A DNA stretch of 64,000 nt from Saccharicrinis sp. (GCA_024635555.1 JAGXIO010000017.1:1-64000), one strand, 5' to 3'; positions 43,110 through 52,652 are shown, counted from the stretch's first letter. A program made the numbers and translations. Notes: generated from the sequence alone by a model not told the origin.

Positions 43110-43877
43110 ATGAATAAAACACCTTTTACCCTGCACAACAAGGTAATTGTAATTACTGGTGCCTCTTCGGGTATCGGTAGGCAATGTGCCATTACATGCA
43201 GCCAGATGGGAGCTGCTGTTGCGTTGCTTGGTAGGGATGCCGATCGCTTAAACGACACCTTGCAGGCAATGGAAAATATATCTAAGCATAAAACGTTTCC
43301 ATTTGATTTATGCGATTTTGAGCAAGCAGCGGCAAGCATTAAGGATATCAGTACCCAATTTGGTCAAATAAGCGGCCTAATAAATTGTGCCGGAATATCT
43401 ACAACCCTACCCATAAATGCCGTATCTACGGATAAAATGGAAACGTTTTTCAGAACCAATGTATTGGGATCGTTAAACTTAACTAAGCTGGTGGTTAGTG
43501 CATCAAACTTCTCGAAGCAAGGAGGTAGTGTTATTTTTATTAGTTCGGTGATGGGTGTGGTGGGGGCCAAAGGGAAAACCTTGTACTCCATGACAAAAGG
43601 AGCCTTGGTTTCAGCTGCCAAGTCATTGGCGGTTGAATTAGCACCCAGAAGTATTAGAGTAAATTCGGTTGCACCTGGCGTGGTACAAACCCCCATGTCG
43701 CAATCGGCCATTTATTCCAGAAATCAAGAAGCCCTCGATTACGTAACAAACCAGCATCCCTTGGGGCTCGGCTTACCCGAAGATGTGGCCAACGCCTGCG
43801 TATTCCTGTTAAGTGATGCTTCGCGCTGGATCACCGGTACCAATTTAGTGGTAGATGGAGGCTACCTGGCCAAATAG
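43110..43877 (+). CDS. Short-chain dehydrogenase/reductase (FabG-like)
   Basis: 255 residues, classical SDR. TGASSGIG at residues 16-23 binds NAD(P), NCAG follows in the fold, Ser145/146 lies in VIFISSVMG, and Tyr159/Lys163 in YSMTKGA form the active site. It ends in the typical DGGYLAK tail. Beside the ACP and KAS III-like genes, a 3-ketoacyl-ACP reductase role fits best. A sugar-alcohol dehydrogenase role cannot be excluded from sequence alone. Confidence 0.85.
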   Translation: MNKTPFTLHNKVIVITGASSGIGRQCAITCSQMGAAVALLGRDADRLNDTLQAMENISKHKTFPFDLCDFEQAAASIKDISTQFGQISGLINCAGISTTLPINAVSTDKMETFFRTNVLGSLNLTKLVVSASNFSKQGGSVIFISSVMGVVGAKGKTLYSMTKGALVSAAKSLAVELAPRSIRVNSVAPGVVQTPMSQSAIYSRNQEALDYVTNQHPLGLGLPEDVANACVFLLSDASRWITGTNLVVDGGYLAK

Positions 43878-44157
43878 CGTGATGAAAACAAAACAATTCT
43901 CTTTTAAAATGTGGATATTTTCCGTCTTAACCTTAAAGAGGACTTTTGCTCTCTCCAATTTCGGTAACACTATTTTTATTAGATTATCACTTAATCAATT
44001 TTACTAAGCTGTAAAACAAAGCCCCTTTAGGGGTTTGGGGTAATCATGAAAGAGTATTAAAAAAACTGGGAGTTTTCTTAGATGTCCTATTTAAGAAAAA
44101 GTTAGAAATGCTAAATTCAACTTCTGCAATCAAAATACAAAAAACCATTCATTTTTT
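43878..44157. other. Spacer with one small hairpin
   Basis: 280 bases without a gene. It holds CCCC-TTTA-GGGG at 44022-44033, followed by TTTGGGG. A short ATG-initiated frame at 44047 stops after four codons. Nothing else is recognisable. Confidence 0.4.
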
Positions 44158-44811
44158 ATGACAGACCTTATTATTATCGGTGCTGGTGGACATGCAGCCG
44201 AAATAAACGACTATATATGTTTTGCACAGCTAGAATCCGATGTGCAGCAAATTCAAATCAAAGGATTTATAGACGATAACCCAAATAGCTATCAAGCCTA
44301 TCAATTCTCAGCCCCGTATCTGGGAACTATAAAAGATCATGTTATATCCAAAAATGCATCTTATTTGATGGCCATTGCGAACCTCAATTATAGAAGACCT
44401 ATTATAGAACGTTTTGTGGAGAATGGTGCAACTTTCATTTCTTTCGTTCATAAAACAGCCTACATATCTCCCTCGGCCGTTATAGGTAATGGTTCCATAA
44501 TTGGCCCTAATGTAAATATTGGCCCTAATGTAAAAATAGGAGAGTTTAATTTAATCAATTCCCGATGCAGCTTAGGGCACGATACACAAATGGGCAACTA
44601 TAATTTCATTAGTCCCAATGTTTGTTTCTCAGGTTTTACAGCTATTGGGCACGAAAATTTATTCGGAATAAATAGTGTTACCATACCCCATATTTCCGTA
44701 GGCCATAACAATAAAATTGCCGCAGGTATGGTACTCGACCAAAATGTTAAAGATGATGAGGTGGTGTTTTATCGCTTCAAAGAAAAAATAATAGCAGTTC
44801 CAAAAAAATAA
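44158..44811 (+). CDS. NeuD/PglD-family sugar O/N-acyltransferase
   Basis: 217 residues. A Rossmann-like N-terminal part (LIIIGAGGHAAEI) is followed by a left-handed beta-helix (IGNGSIIGPNVNIGPNVKIG, MGNYNFISPNVCFSGFTAIG). His in SRCSLGHDTQMG corresponds to the catalytic His of PglD. PglD acetylates UDP-4-amino-sugar at N4 using acetyl-CoA. The next gene, 8 bp on, encodes the matching aminotransferase, so the two likely make UDP-diacetylbacillosamine or a relative. Use of an ACP-bound acyl group instead of acetyl-CoA is possible here but unproven. Confidence 0.87.
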   Translation: MTDLIIIGAGGHAAEINDYICFAQLESDVQQIQIKGFIDDNPNSYQAYQFSAPYLGTIKDHVISKNASYLMAIANLNYRRPIIERFVENGATFISFVHKTAYISPSAVIGNGSIIGPNVNIGPNVKIGEFNLINSRCSLGHDTQMGNYNFISPNVCFSGFTAIGHENLFGINSVTIPHISVGHNNKIAAGMVLDQNVKDDEVVFYRFKEKIIAVPKK

Positions 44812-44818
44812 AAATAAG

Positions 44819-45958
44819 ATGAGCCAAACCGAACGAGTTTATTTATCAAGTCCCCATATGTCGGGGCACGAGCAAAAATATATACAACAAGCTTTTGAGC
44901 AAAACTGGATTGCTCCACTGGGACCCAATGTAAATGCCTTTGAAGATACCCTGGCTAATTATTGTGGTGTAAAACATGCCGCAGTGCTTAGTTCGGGCAC
45001 TGCAGCACTTCATTTAGCACTTATTATGTTGGACGTAAAGGCGGGTGATGAGGTGCTGGTGTCAACTTTTACTTTTTCTGCTACGGTAAATCCAATTGTT
45101 TATCAAAGTGCCAAACCCGTGTTTATTGATAGTGAACCGGATACCTGGAACATGGATCCTCAGCTACTAGAGCAGGCACTCAAGGAACGGGTCGCAAATA
45201 ATACCTTACAAAAAGTAAAAGCTATTGTTGTGGTTCATCTTTACGGGATGCCCGCCAAAATGGATCAGATTATGGAGGTAGCCAATCGGTACGGGGTGCC
45301 GGTAATTGAAGATGCCGCCGAAGCGCTAGGGAGTAAATACAAAGGTAAACCCTTAGGCTCCTTTGGTAAATTGTCCATACTTTCATTTAACGGTAATAAA
45401 ATAATTACCACTTCGGGCGGTGGTGCCTTGCTGTGTAACGAGGAAGAGTATGCCATTAAAGCCCGTTTTTTGGCTACACAAGCCCGCGACCAGGCCCCGC
45501 ATTATCAGCATAGCCAAATTGGTTACAACTATCGGATGAGTAATGTGCTTGCCGGAATTGGCAGAGGACAGATGGAAGTGATAGATAAAAGAGTGGAAAA
45601 GAGAATAGAGAATTATAATTTTTATAAATCTAGTTTTAAAAGTATCGAAGCAATACAATTTCCTGATCTCCCGGGAACCGATTATTTCTCAAACCGTTGG
45701 CTAACAACCTTCCTAATAGATAAGGATAAAACAGAAGTTACCTATTCTCAGATTCAAGAAGCACTTGAAAAGTACAATATCGAATCGCGTCCTTTGTGGA
45801 AACCCATGCATTTACAACCCATTTTTAATATTTATGAGGCATACATGAATGGAACTTCCGAAAATCTTTTTGCCTCTGGTATCTGCATACCCAGCGGATC
45901 CAACCTTGCCGATGCGCAACGCACGCAAGTGGTGGAAGTAATAAGGCAATGCTTTTAA
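44819..45958 (+). CDS. PglE-like UDP-4-keto-sugar aminotransferase
   Basis: 379 residues of the DegT family. It shows VYLSSPHMSGHEQKYIQQAF, then LSSGTAALHLAL (phosphate site), VIEDAAEALGSKYKGKPLG (Asp) and ILSFNGNKIITTSGGG with Lys194 as Schiff base. The opening SSPHMSGHE and the SFNGNK motif are those of the PglE/PseC-like group that aminates C4 of UDP-4-keto-6-deoxy-GlcNAc. The keto-sugar would come from PglF at 56.4 kb. Organised with the PglD-like gene as a pair. Confidence 0.88.
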   Translation: MSQTERVYLSSPHMSGHEQKYIQQAFEQNWIAPLGPNVNAFEDTLANYCGVKHAAVLSSGTAALHLALIMLDVKAGDEVLVSTFTFSATVNPIVYQSAKPVFIDSEPDTWNMDPQLLEQALKERVANNTLQKVKAIVVVHLYGMPAKMDQIMEVANRYGVPVIEDAAEALGSKYKGKPLGSFGKLSILSFNGNKIITTSGGGALLCNEEEYAIKARFLATQARDQAPHYQHSQIGYNYRMSNVLAGIGRGQMEVIDKRVEKRIENYNFYKSSFKSIEAIQFPDLPGTDYFSNRWLTTFLIDKDKTEVTYSQIQEALEKYNIESRPLWKPMHLQPIFNIYEAYMNGTSENLFASGICIPSGSNLADAQRTQVVEVIRQCF

Positions 45959-46002
45959 AAATAGGATTATTTTAATATTTTTGGTGTCATAATTACAGCA
46001 GG

Positions 46003-47019
46003 ATGAATAAAACGAAACTCATAAAAAAAACGGGGATACATAAACTATTCAAACCATTTTATGGAGGTATTGGTCATGCTATCATGTTTCATAGGGTTTA
46101 TAACGACAATAAAAAGTTAATTACCGGTGGGCTACAAGTTACTAGCGATTATATGGAACAGGTAATCACTTATTATAAAAATAATGACATTGACATTGTT
46201 TCGTTGGATGAGTTTTATAAAAGGATAACAAGTAAGGAGAAATCGAAACGATTTGTAACTTTTACTTTTGATGATGGATATTTGGATAACCTGACCCATG
46301 CACTGCCCGTATTTGAAAAATACGATGCGCCCTTTTCGGTTTTTGTTTGCACCGGATATATCGATAAAACAGCGTTTCTATGGTGGTATCTCCTCGAAGA
46401 AATCATGTTTAAACAGAATTGCCTTAAGTTTTGTTATAACAATCAAGAATATATTTTTAAAACTGAAACGGAGGAAGAAAAAAGAGTTGCTTTTGGAAAG
46501 ATTAAAACTTTAATTTTGGAGTGTACCAATGTATCTGATTATAATGCACTGATGCAGCTTATTTTAAAGGGTTCTGATGTGAGACCCTTTGAGCTGAACG
46601 ATAAATTGATATTAACTTTAGAACAAACAAAAAAATTAAGTGAGCATCCCTTAGTTACCTTGGGTGCACATACACTCAATCATATGGCATTAAGTGCAAT
46701 GAGTACAGAAGATGTATATACAGAAATTCAGGGATCAATAGCGCGGTTAAAAGAGATAATAGGTAAAAATATTGAATACTTTGCATATCCCTATGGTACC
46801 ACTGTGGAAGCGGGTGAGCGAGAATTTGAAATAGCAGGTAAATGTAATCTAAAAATGGCGTTCACAACGCAACGCAAGAATATCTCGCGTAAGCAGTCGA
46901 AAAATATTTTTTCTATACCCCGGGTTGGGATTAATCCCAGAATGGAAGTAGATCATATCGATTTGTATATGAGTGGATTTAGCGTATTTAAAGATAGTTT
47001 GGGCAACTTGTCTTTCTAA
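46003..47019 (+). CDS. NodB-type polysaccharide deacetylase
   Basis: 338 residues. The NodB domain has FTFDDGYLDN (Asp90, Asp91), a FSVFVCTGYID strand, GAHTLNHMALS (His pair) and FAYPYGTTVEAG. It removes N- or O-acetyl groups from sugars. There is no signal peptide or anchor, so a cytoplasmic precursor is the more likely substrate. It is unrelated in sequence to the two (de)acetylase-like paralogs at 23-26 kb. Confidence 0.88.
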   Translation: MNKTKLIKKTGIHKLFKPFYGGIGHAIMFHRVYNDNKKLITGGLQVTSDYMEQVITYYKNNDIDIVSLDEFYKRITSKEKSKRFVTFTFDDGYLDNLTHALPVFEKYDAPFSVFVCTGYIDKTAFLWWYLLEEIMFKQNCLKFCYNNQEYIFKTETEEEKRVAFGKIKTLILECTNVSDYNALMQLILKGSDVRPFELNDKLILTLEQTKKLSEHPLVTLGAHTLNHMALSAMSTEDVYTEIQGSIARLKEIIGKNIEYFAYPYGTTVEAGEREFEIAGKCNLKMAFTTQRKNISRKQSKNIFSIPRVGINPRMEVDHIDLYMSGFSVFKDSLGNLSF

Positions 47020-47043
47020 CTTTGAAGTAAAAAAACGTAAAAC

Positions 47044-47616
47044 ATGAAAACACCACAAGAGTATATTTTGATGCTATTTAATGCCATACGTTGCATTCCG
47101 CATTTAATTCTTTTTGTTCTTCATAAAAACAAACCGATTATAAAGGCTGATATGGCAAGGAGTTTGGAAAATATGGGACTAAATTTTAATGTGTACTTTG
47201 GTTTGTTATATCTACTTTCGTTTTGCAGAGAGTTCAGGAATTTATTTTATTATAGAACACGACCCTACTCCTTTTTCCTCAATTATATTTGTCGTTCCGA
47301 ATCCACCTTGTTTATTCAAACAAAAACGATTGGTGGAGGACTTAAAATAATACACGGTTTTGCAACGGCCATCGGTGCCGTATCAATAGGTGAAAATTGC
47401 ACTGTATATCAACAGGTTACCATTGGTGGTACCGATGATGGAGCTCCTACCATAGGCGATAATGTGCAAATTTTTGCCGGAGCAGTTGTGTTCGGGAAAA
47501 TTACCATAGGAAATAATGTAACCATTGGTGCCAATGCAACAGTTTTCACCAACGTGCCGGATAATTCGAGTGTGCTACCGGGCACTTCAAAAATTTTTCA
47601 ATGGAATAAGCCTTAA
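47044..47616 (+). CDS. Serine-acetyltransferase-like hexapeptide acyltransferase
   Basis: 190 residues. An alpha-helical N-terminal region of about 90 residues is followed by left-handed beta-helix repeats: IHGFATAIGAVSIGENC, TIGGTDDGAPTIGDNVQIF, GKITIGNNVTIGANATVF. This is the CysE-like arrangement found in capsule O-acetyltransferases. The MBOAT gene starts at the base after its stop, so these two and the SGNH-like gene form one acylation unit. Confidence 0.8.
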   Translation: MKTPQEYILMLFNAIRCIPHLILFVLHKNKPIIKADMARSLENMGLNFNVYFGLLYLLSFCREFRNLFYYRTRPYSFFLNYICRSESTLFIQTKTIGGGLKIIHGFATAIGAVSIGENCTVYQQVTIGGTDDGAPTIGDNVQIFAGAVVFGKITIGNNVTIGANATVFTNVPDNSSVLPGTSKIFQWNKP

Positions 47617-49068
47617 ATGTTATTTAACTCTCTCGATTTTGCGATTTTTCTGCCGGTCGTATTCGTCTTATACTGGTTCGTATTTAACCGAAATTTGAAA
47701 CTACAAAATTTATTAATTGTAGCCGCAAGTTATGTTTTTTACGGTTGGTGGGATTATCGGTTCTTATCATTGATTTTTCTGAGTACCATGGTTGATTTTT
47801 TGGTGGGAAGTAGATTAGCAGGAGAAGAGGAAGATAGAAATCGTAAGGTGTTGCTGTGGATTAGCATTGTTTTTAATCTCGGATTTCTCGGATTTTTCAA
47901 ATATTATAATTTCTTTCTGGATAACTTCATCTCCGCTTTTAGTCTTTTGGGTGGAACGTTTACAGCAGGTTCGTTAAAAATTATACTTCCCGTGGGTATC
48001 AGTTTTTATACATTTCAAACAATGAGTTACACCATTGATGTGTACCAAAAGAAACTGAAACCAACTAAGGATTTTATTGCTTTTTCGGCTTTTGTTAGCT
48101 TTTTCCCTCAACTGGTAGCTGGACCTATCGAAAGGGCTTCCAATTTACTCCCTCAGTTTTATTCTAAACGAAACTTCGAATACAGTAAAGCTGCGGATGG
48201 TATGCGACAAATACTTTGGGGTTTATTCAAAAAGGTGGTTATTGCAGATAACTGCGCCGAATTTGCCAATCAAATTTTCAATAACTCTGCACAGATGAAT
48301 GGAAGTGCCCTGATGTTAGGTGCTTTGTTTTTCACCTTTCAAATTTATGGCGATTTTTCGGGTTACTCCGATATTGCTATCGGTACATCGCGCTTATTTG
48401 GTTTCGATTTAATGCGAAACTTTGCATACCCCTATTTCTCGCGAGATATAGCCGAATTTTGGCGCCGATGGCATATTTCGCTCTCAACATGGTTTCGCGA
48501 TTATTTGTACATCCCTTTGGGTGGTAGCCGCGGGGGTACATGGATGAAAGTTAGAAACATCTTTATTATTTTTGTGGTAAGCGGATTTTGGCATGGTGCA
48601 AATTGGACTTTCGTAATATGGGGTCTTCTAAATGCTATTTATTTTCTACCCTTGCTACTTACTCAAAATAACAGGAATAATTTAGGCGTAGTTGCACAGG
48701 ATAGACGTTTACCATCGCTCAAGGATTTTTTTGCCATACTCACTACTTTTTTACTTACCGTTTTTGCATGGGTTTTTTTTAGAGCTCAAAGTGTAACGCA
48801 CGCTTTAGATTATTTAGGTGGAATTTTTTCAAAGACTTTATTCCAGATGCCTAACTTTTTTAATTTGCATGGGGCTTTATTAACCATTGTACTCACTATA
48901 TTAGCTGTAATGGTGGAGTGGGTAGCGCGTCGTGAGCAATTTGCTCTAGGTGGTATAGGTCAAATAAATAACAGGTGGCTGCGTTGGACGATATATGGTC
49001 TGGTTATTTTTGTAATTGGTGTTTACATGAGAACAGAAGAAAGCCCTTTTATTTATTTTCAGTTTTAG
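47617..49068 (+). CDS. MBOAT-family O-acyltransferase (AlgI/DltB-like)
   Basis: 483 residues, about 11 membrane helices. Family landmarks: VASYVFYGWWDYRFLSLI, LPVGISFYTFQTMSYTIDVY, AGPIERASNLLPQF, FGFDLMRNFAYPYFSRDIAE, FWRRWHISLSTWFRDYLYIP and GFWHGANWTFVIWG with the invariant His. MBOAT proteins move acyl groups across the inner membrane to periplasmic polymers. The next gene encodes an SGNH-like partner, as in AlgI/AlgJ/AlgX and PatA/PatB systems, so O-acylation of the exported polymer is the likely role. Confidence 0.93.
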   Translation: MLFNSLDFAIFLPVVFVLYWFVFNRNLKLQNLLIVAASYVFYGWWDYRFLSLIFLSTMVDFLVGSRLAGEEEDRNRKVLLWISIVFNLGFLGFFKYYNFFLDNFISAFSLLGGTFTAGSLKIILPVGISFYTFQTMSYTIDVYQKKLKPTKDFIAFSAFVSFFPQLVAGPIERASNLLPQFYSKRNFEYSKAADGMRQILWGLFKKVVIADNCAEFANQIFNNSAQMNGSALMLGALFFTFQIYGDFSGYSDIAIGTSRLFGFDLMRNFAYPYFSRDIAEFWRRWHISLSTWFRDYLYIPLGGSRGGTWMKVRNIFIIFVVSGFWHGANWTFVIWGLLNAIYFLPLLLTQNNRNNLGVVAQDRRLPSLKDFFAILTTFLLTVFAWVFFRAQSVTHALDYLGGIFSKTLFQMPNFFNLHGALLTIVLTILAVMVEWVARREQFALGGIGQINNRWLRWTIYGLVIFVIGVYMRTEESPFIYFQF

Positions 49069-49095
49069 TAAATTATTCACAATACATGAAACGAG

Positions 49096-49206
49096 CCCCC
49101 GAAGGGTCGGGGCAGGCTATGAGAGTTGCTTCTCACAAAACCTGTCCCGCCTTAGCGGGAGGGGAATGATTGTAATGGCGAGTTCCCCGTCTGCGCCGGG
49201 CAGGCA
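49096..49206. repeat. Cluster of GC-rich hairpins
   Basis: Hairpins CCCCGA/TCGGGG (49097-49112) and TCCCGC-CTTA-GCGGGA (49145-49160) are followed by a CCGTCTGCGCCGGGCAGG block near 49187-49204 that resembles the CCTGCC palindrome family. The block ends just before the ATG at 49208, so an upstream ATG at 49166 would translate it. Confidence 0.55.
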
Positions 49207-49207
49207 T

Positions 49208-50164
49208 ATGGCAAATGAAATTAATTATAAGCATATGAAACGTTTTTGTTTTACGCTGTTGGCTTTTCTTCCTTTTGTAGTTTTATTATATGCAGCATTA
49301 TTGTATGTAATGGGCTCATTTATTCCGCCCGCTGCAACACCCAATATTTTAAATAGTTCTATTGTAGGACAAACTGAACTTCGTTTAAAAGAGGTGAAAC
49401 ATTTTGGTACAGTAGATATACTTTTTTTGGGCTCATCACATGCTTATCGTGGGTTTGACACACGGATATTTGAAAAAGCAGGGTTTCGATGCTTCAACTT
49501 AGGAACAAGTGCGCAAACACCATTGGAAACAAAAATTTTATTGCGTCGTTATCTGGACCGACTAAATCCAAAATTAATTGTTTATGATGTTTTCCCCACT
49601 ACATTTTCAATAGATGGAGTAGAGTCTTTTGTAGATATTTTGGCCAACGATTCGGTTGATTTTGCCACCTTTGAAAAGTTTATTGTAATGCATAACGTAA
49701 AGCTTTATAATACTTTCTTTTATCAAATCTTATCAGATCCACTGCATAAAAGACTCGAATTAGATCAACCAAAGCATATCGATGATGATACTTACATCAA
49801 CGGAGGTTATGTGGAGAAAGAAATATCGTATTTTAAATATATTAACCACCCCAAACAAGAATGGAAGTTTAACATCGAGCAATATAAAAACTTTGAAGAA
49901 ACATTGGAGTTAATAAAAAAAAGAAATATTGAGGTAGTATTGGTATTTGCTCCTATTACTTCTTCGTTATATCATTCATATACAAATAACAAGTTGTTCA
50001 ATGATAAAATGGATGCTTATGGCGAATACTATAATTTTAATGAGATGTTAACGTTGAATGATTCATTGCACTTTTTGGATGAGCATCACCTGAATCAATA
50101 CGGTGTGCAACTATTCGATGAAAAATTGATAGAACTTTTAATAACAAAGGGCCAAATCCCTTAA
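49208..50164 (+). CDS. SGNH-like membrane-anchored acyl-esterase/transferase partner of MBOAT
   Basis: About 318 residues. One N-terminal membrane anchor (LLAFLPFVVLLYAALLYVMG) is followed by a periplasmic SGNH-like domain: IDILFLGSSHAYRGFD supplies the nucleophile Ser block, and LDEHHLNQYGVQLFDEKL the Asp-x-x-His block. Such proteins accept an acyl group from the MBOAT neighbour and pass it to a sugar. I start at ATG 49208, because the alternative ATG 49166 would translate a hairpin repeat; ATG 49235 is also possible. Ester hydrolysis rather than transfer cannot be excluded. Confidence 0.75.
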   Translation: MANEINYKHMKRFCFTLLAFLPFVVLLYAALLYVMGSFIPPAATPNILNSSIVGQTELRLKEVKHFGTVDILFLGSSHAYRGFDTRIFEKAGFRCFNLGTSAQTPLETKILLRRYLDRLNPKLIVYDVFPTTFSIDGVESFVDILANDSVDFATFEKFIVMHNVKLYNTFFYQILSDPLHKRLELDQPKHIDDDTYINGGYVEKEISYFKYINHPKQEWKFNIEQYKNFEETLELIKKRNIEVVLVFAPITSSLYHSYTNNKLFNDKMDAYGEYYNFNEMLTLNDSLHFLDEHHLNQYGVQLFDEKLIELLITKGQIP

Positions 50165-50338
50165 ATAAAGACCTTATGGTATTTTATTTTTATTTGTCAA
50201 CGGATTTGATTAAATTGGGTTAATCTTTTTTATTTTATCAAATTTAATTTACCCTAAATTTATAGGCATATATCGTTTTAGTAATGCATATATTTATCAC
50301 AGAGTAAATTAATACTAAACCCATCAATGTAATTGAAT

Positions 50339-51601
50339 ATGAAAAAATTTGCTCTTTTCTTGTTGCTCCTTCCGATTTATCATGTTACTCCTGCGCAGAT
50401 TGTGGCAGATCATAACGTAGTGGATATGTACGATAAAATACCCCAACAATGGGTGGATGAAGTAAAAAAAATGTGGGTAAGTGTGGCAGGAAAGTCACAT
50501 GCAGAAGCATATATTACCGGAGCCGACATGCTCGATGACAATGACCCTACCAAACCGTCTTCAAAAAAATATGAAGGTGAACCGGAACCTTATACGGATC
50601 AACATTTAAGGATAAGTACAGCAATCCGGGGTACACAAAATTCCCCTACTGCATGGGAATACCAAAACGAGCAACAACATTGGTACACTAACCCAGAAGC
50701 TCGTGAGCGCATTAAGGCATATCTTCAGTATTGTCATGATATTGGTCCCAAATTAAGTGCTACTATGTACGGTTGGTCATACGATGCCCAATTTGAAAAT
50801 GAGCCTTCGGGTGAATATGACCCTGCTTATCATGTCCGTTGGGCCGGAAGGACTACTGATGGGCCAGATGGTAGCCGCATTTGGGGCTTGGATGATCAAG
50901 ATAAAGCGATAACTGGAAATAGCGTTAGTATGAATACTTATATCGAGACCGTTAATGAGTACAATCAATATTGCAAAGATAACGACATAGCCACAAAGGT
51001 AATATTTACTACCGGGTCGGTCGATAATGGTGATCAAGGATGGGCTAAGGGTGAACGAGGCTATCAGCAATTCTTAAAATGGCAGTATATACGGGATTAC
51101 GTGAAAAATTCTGGAGGTGGTTACTTGATAGATTATGCGGACATACTATGCTACAATGATGCCGGACAATTTGAAACGACAAGCTGGATAGATAATAATC
51201 AAACTGAGCAGACCTACGGCTTAATACACCCTGATAATCTGGAGGGTGGTTATACGAGTCACATTGGCTATAACGGAGCCGAACGTGTGGCCAAAGCGAT
51301 GTGGTGGTTACTCGCCCGCATGGCCGGTTGGGATGGTAAACCGATTTCAACTTCCGTACTTCAGGATGATAAAACAGATACTATTCAGGTGATAGAAAGA
51401 GATGGGCTCGTGGAGATAAAATCAGAAGAAGATATCACGGGGAAGGTGGTTAGTTTAATTAGCGTAAACGGGCAAACAGTGCAAAAAAAAATGATAGAAG
51501 GTAATACTTGCCAAATCAATATGGATAGTCTTCCCAGCGGAATGTATCTGCTTGTAATTGCCTTGGACAATCCTTTTAGTAAAAAAATTATTAAGCATTA
51601 A
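50339..51601 (+). CDS. Secreted protein with T9SS type A C-terminal domain
   Basis: 420 residues. A signal peptide (MKKFALFLLLLPIYHVTPAQ) supports ATG 50339 over the in-frame TTG at 50333. The central about 300 residues are rich in Trp and Asp (ATMYGWSYDAQFENEPSG, IDYADILCYNDAGQFETTSW) and suggest a glycoside-hydrolase-like barrel; I do not recognise the family. The last about 70 residues (VVSLISVNGQTVQKKM, LPSGMYLLVI, FSKKIIKH) are the type A sorting signal for export and cell-surface attachment. It may trim or remodel the polymer made by the locus. It ends at a strong terminator. Confidence 0.7.
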   Translation: MKKFALFLLLLPIYHVTPAQIVADHNVVDMYDKIPQQWVDEVKKMWVSVAGKSHAEAYITGADMLDDNDPTKPSSKKYEGEPEPYTDQHLRISTAIRGTQNSPTAWEYQNEQQHWYTNPEARERIKAYLQYCHDIGPKLSATMYGWSYDAQFENEPSGEYDPAYHVRWAGRTTDGPDGSRIWGLDDQDKAITGNSVSMNTYIETVNEYNQYCKDNDIATKVIFTTGSVDNGDQGWAKGERGYQQFLKWQYIRDYVKNSGGGYLIDYADILCYNDAGQFETTSWIDNNQTEQTYGLIHPDNLEGGYTSHIGYNGAERVAKAMWWLLARMAGWDGKPISTSVLQDDKTDTIQVIERDGLVEIKSEEDITGKVVSLISVNGQTVQKKMIEGNTCQINMDSLPSGMYLLVIALDNPFSKKIIKH

Positions 51602-51626
51602 TCGTATAAACTTCACAATGTATTAC

Positions 51627-51660
51627 AACAAAAAAGCCGGGTGAACCCGGCTTTTTTGTT
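51627..51660. terminator. Bidirectional intrinsic terminator
   Basis: Perfect 15-bp arms (AACAAAAAAGCCGGG) with a 4-base loop and A/T runs on both sides. It lies between convergent genes and can serve both. Confidence 0.92.
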
Positions 51661-51672
51661 GTTGTGCGAATG

Positions 51673-52566
51673 CTACTGAAGTGCTTCACCTGTTAATTTA
51701 GTTTTTGTACCGTTGTTTTCCACCACATCAATAATCCTGTTGGCAAACAATCGCGAAACTTTTTTCGAAAAATCACCACCGGGATGAGAGTTATAGGGTG
51801 TTAGTGCGTAATCATCCTTAAAATAGAGGCCACCTTCAGTTTGTAAAGCGTACAAATCCCAAAGGTAAATATTGTCGCCTTCTTCGTTCCATTCATTTAT
51901 TACCCAATTATAAAAGGTCTTGGCTCTTTTTGCCTCCTCGTCGGGTAAATAATATTGCACCTGCACTGCACCCGTAAATAAGATAAATTTAGTATTAGGG
52001 AATTCGTGCATCTTCTTTTTTAAGGCTTTATACTGGAGCTTATAGTTGGCCATTGTTTTCACATCCGAATTAATATCGGCAGAATCCTGGTCGGGCTGAA
52101 TATTGCTGGAGGGGTAGCAATGCTTAAAAATAATTACCTGATAATCTTTTGTAAGCATTTCCAGCGTAGGTTCTTCTAGGTATGGCTCCCCTCCTGCATT
52201 CTTTACCCAAATGTTATAATAGTCGTAGGGATAATTGTTCCATCCGTAAGGCGATATTTTTGGAAAGGCCATTTCGGTGATTCGGTAATCTGTCTGGTTT
52301 TCCAAGTTATGTGCTTCAATATAAGCGGGTACACGTGGACTTTTAGTCATCATTTCTGCAAGACGATCACTAATTCGGTTAACTACTTTGATAAGGAAAG
52401 TGCGTTTGGTGCCGTTCCAAATGGCACTGCCTGTGCTGTGATGTAAAAATGCAATATTCATGTCGGAGCTTGTTTTTGTTGTTGGAGTAGCTTCTTTTGA
52501 ATTGTTGCACGAATTGAGGATAACGAAGAATGCGCCTAAAACAAAATAAATTAATTTGATTTTCAT
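51673..52566 (-). CDS. Secreted lipoprotein, SGNH-hydrolase-like
   Basis: 297 residues. The signal peptide ends in a lipobox (VILNSC, Cys19), so it is membrane-anchored. NIAFLHHSTGSAIWNG near the mature N-terminus and YNSHPGGDFSKKVSRLFANR near the C-terminus resemble the first and last blocks of SGNH-type folds, with a His in the last block. The usual Ser position is not certain. It could be an esterase that removes polymer decorations, but no function is proven. It faces the T9SS-exported protein across a shared terminator. Confidence 0.55.
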   Translation of the reverse strand: MKIKLIYFVLGAFFVILNSCNNSKEATPTTKTSSDMNIAFLHHSTGSAIWNGTKRTFLIKVVNRISDRLAEMMTKSPRVPAYIEAHNLENQTDYRITEMAFPKISPYGWNNYPYDYYNIWVKNAGGEPYLEEPTLEMLTKDYQVIIFKHCYPSSNIQPDQDSADINSDVKTMANYKLQYKALKKKMHEFPNTKFILFTGAVQVQYYLPDEEAKRAKTFYNWVINEWNEEGDNIYLWDLYALQTEGGLYFKDDYALTPYNSHPGGDFSKKVSRLFANRIIDVVENNGTKTKLTGEALQ

Positions 52567-52652
52567 AAAAATGCAATTTTAAAATGAACATTGACTGATT
52601 TTCTATTGGCAAGCGGATGCATTAATATACTACCTTGTTACCAGTTGAAAAA

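Noticed and set aside
43878..44157. Small gene in the spacer before the PglD-like gene
   Set aside because: Frames are interrupted after a few codons and no motif is seen.
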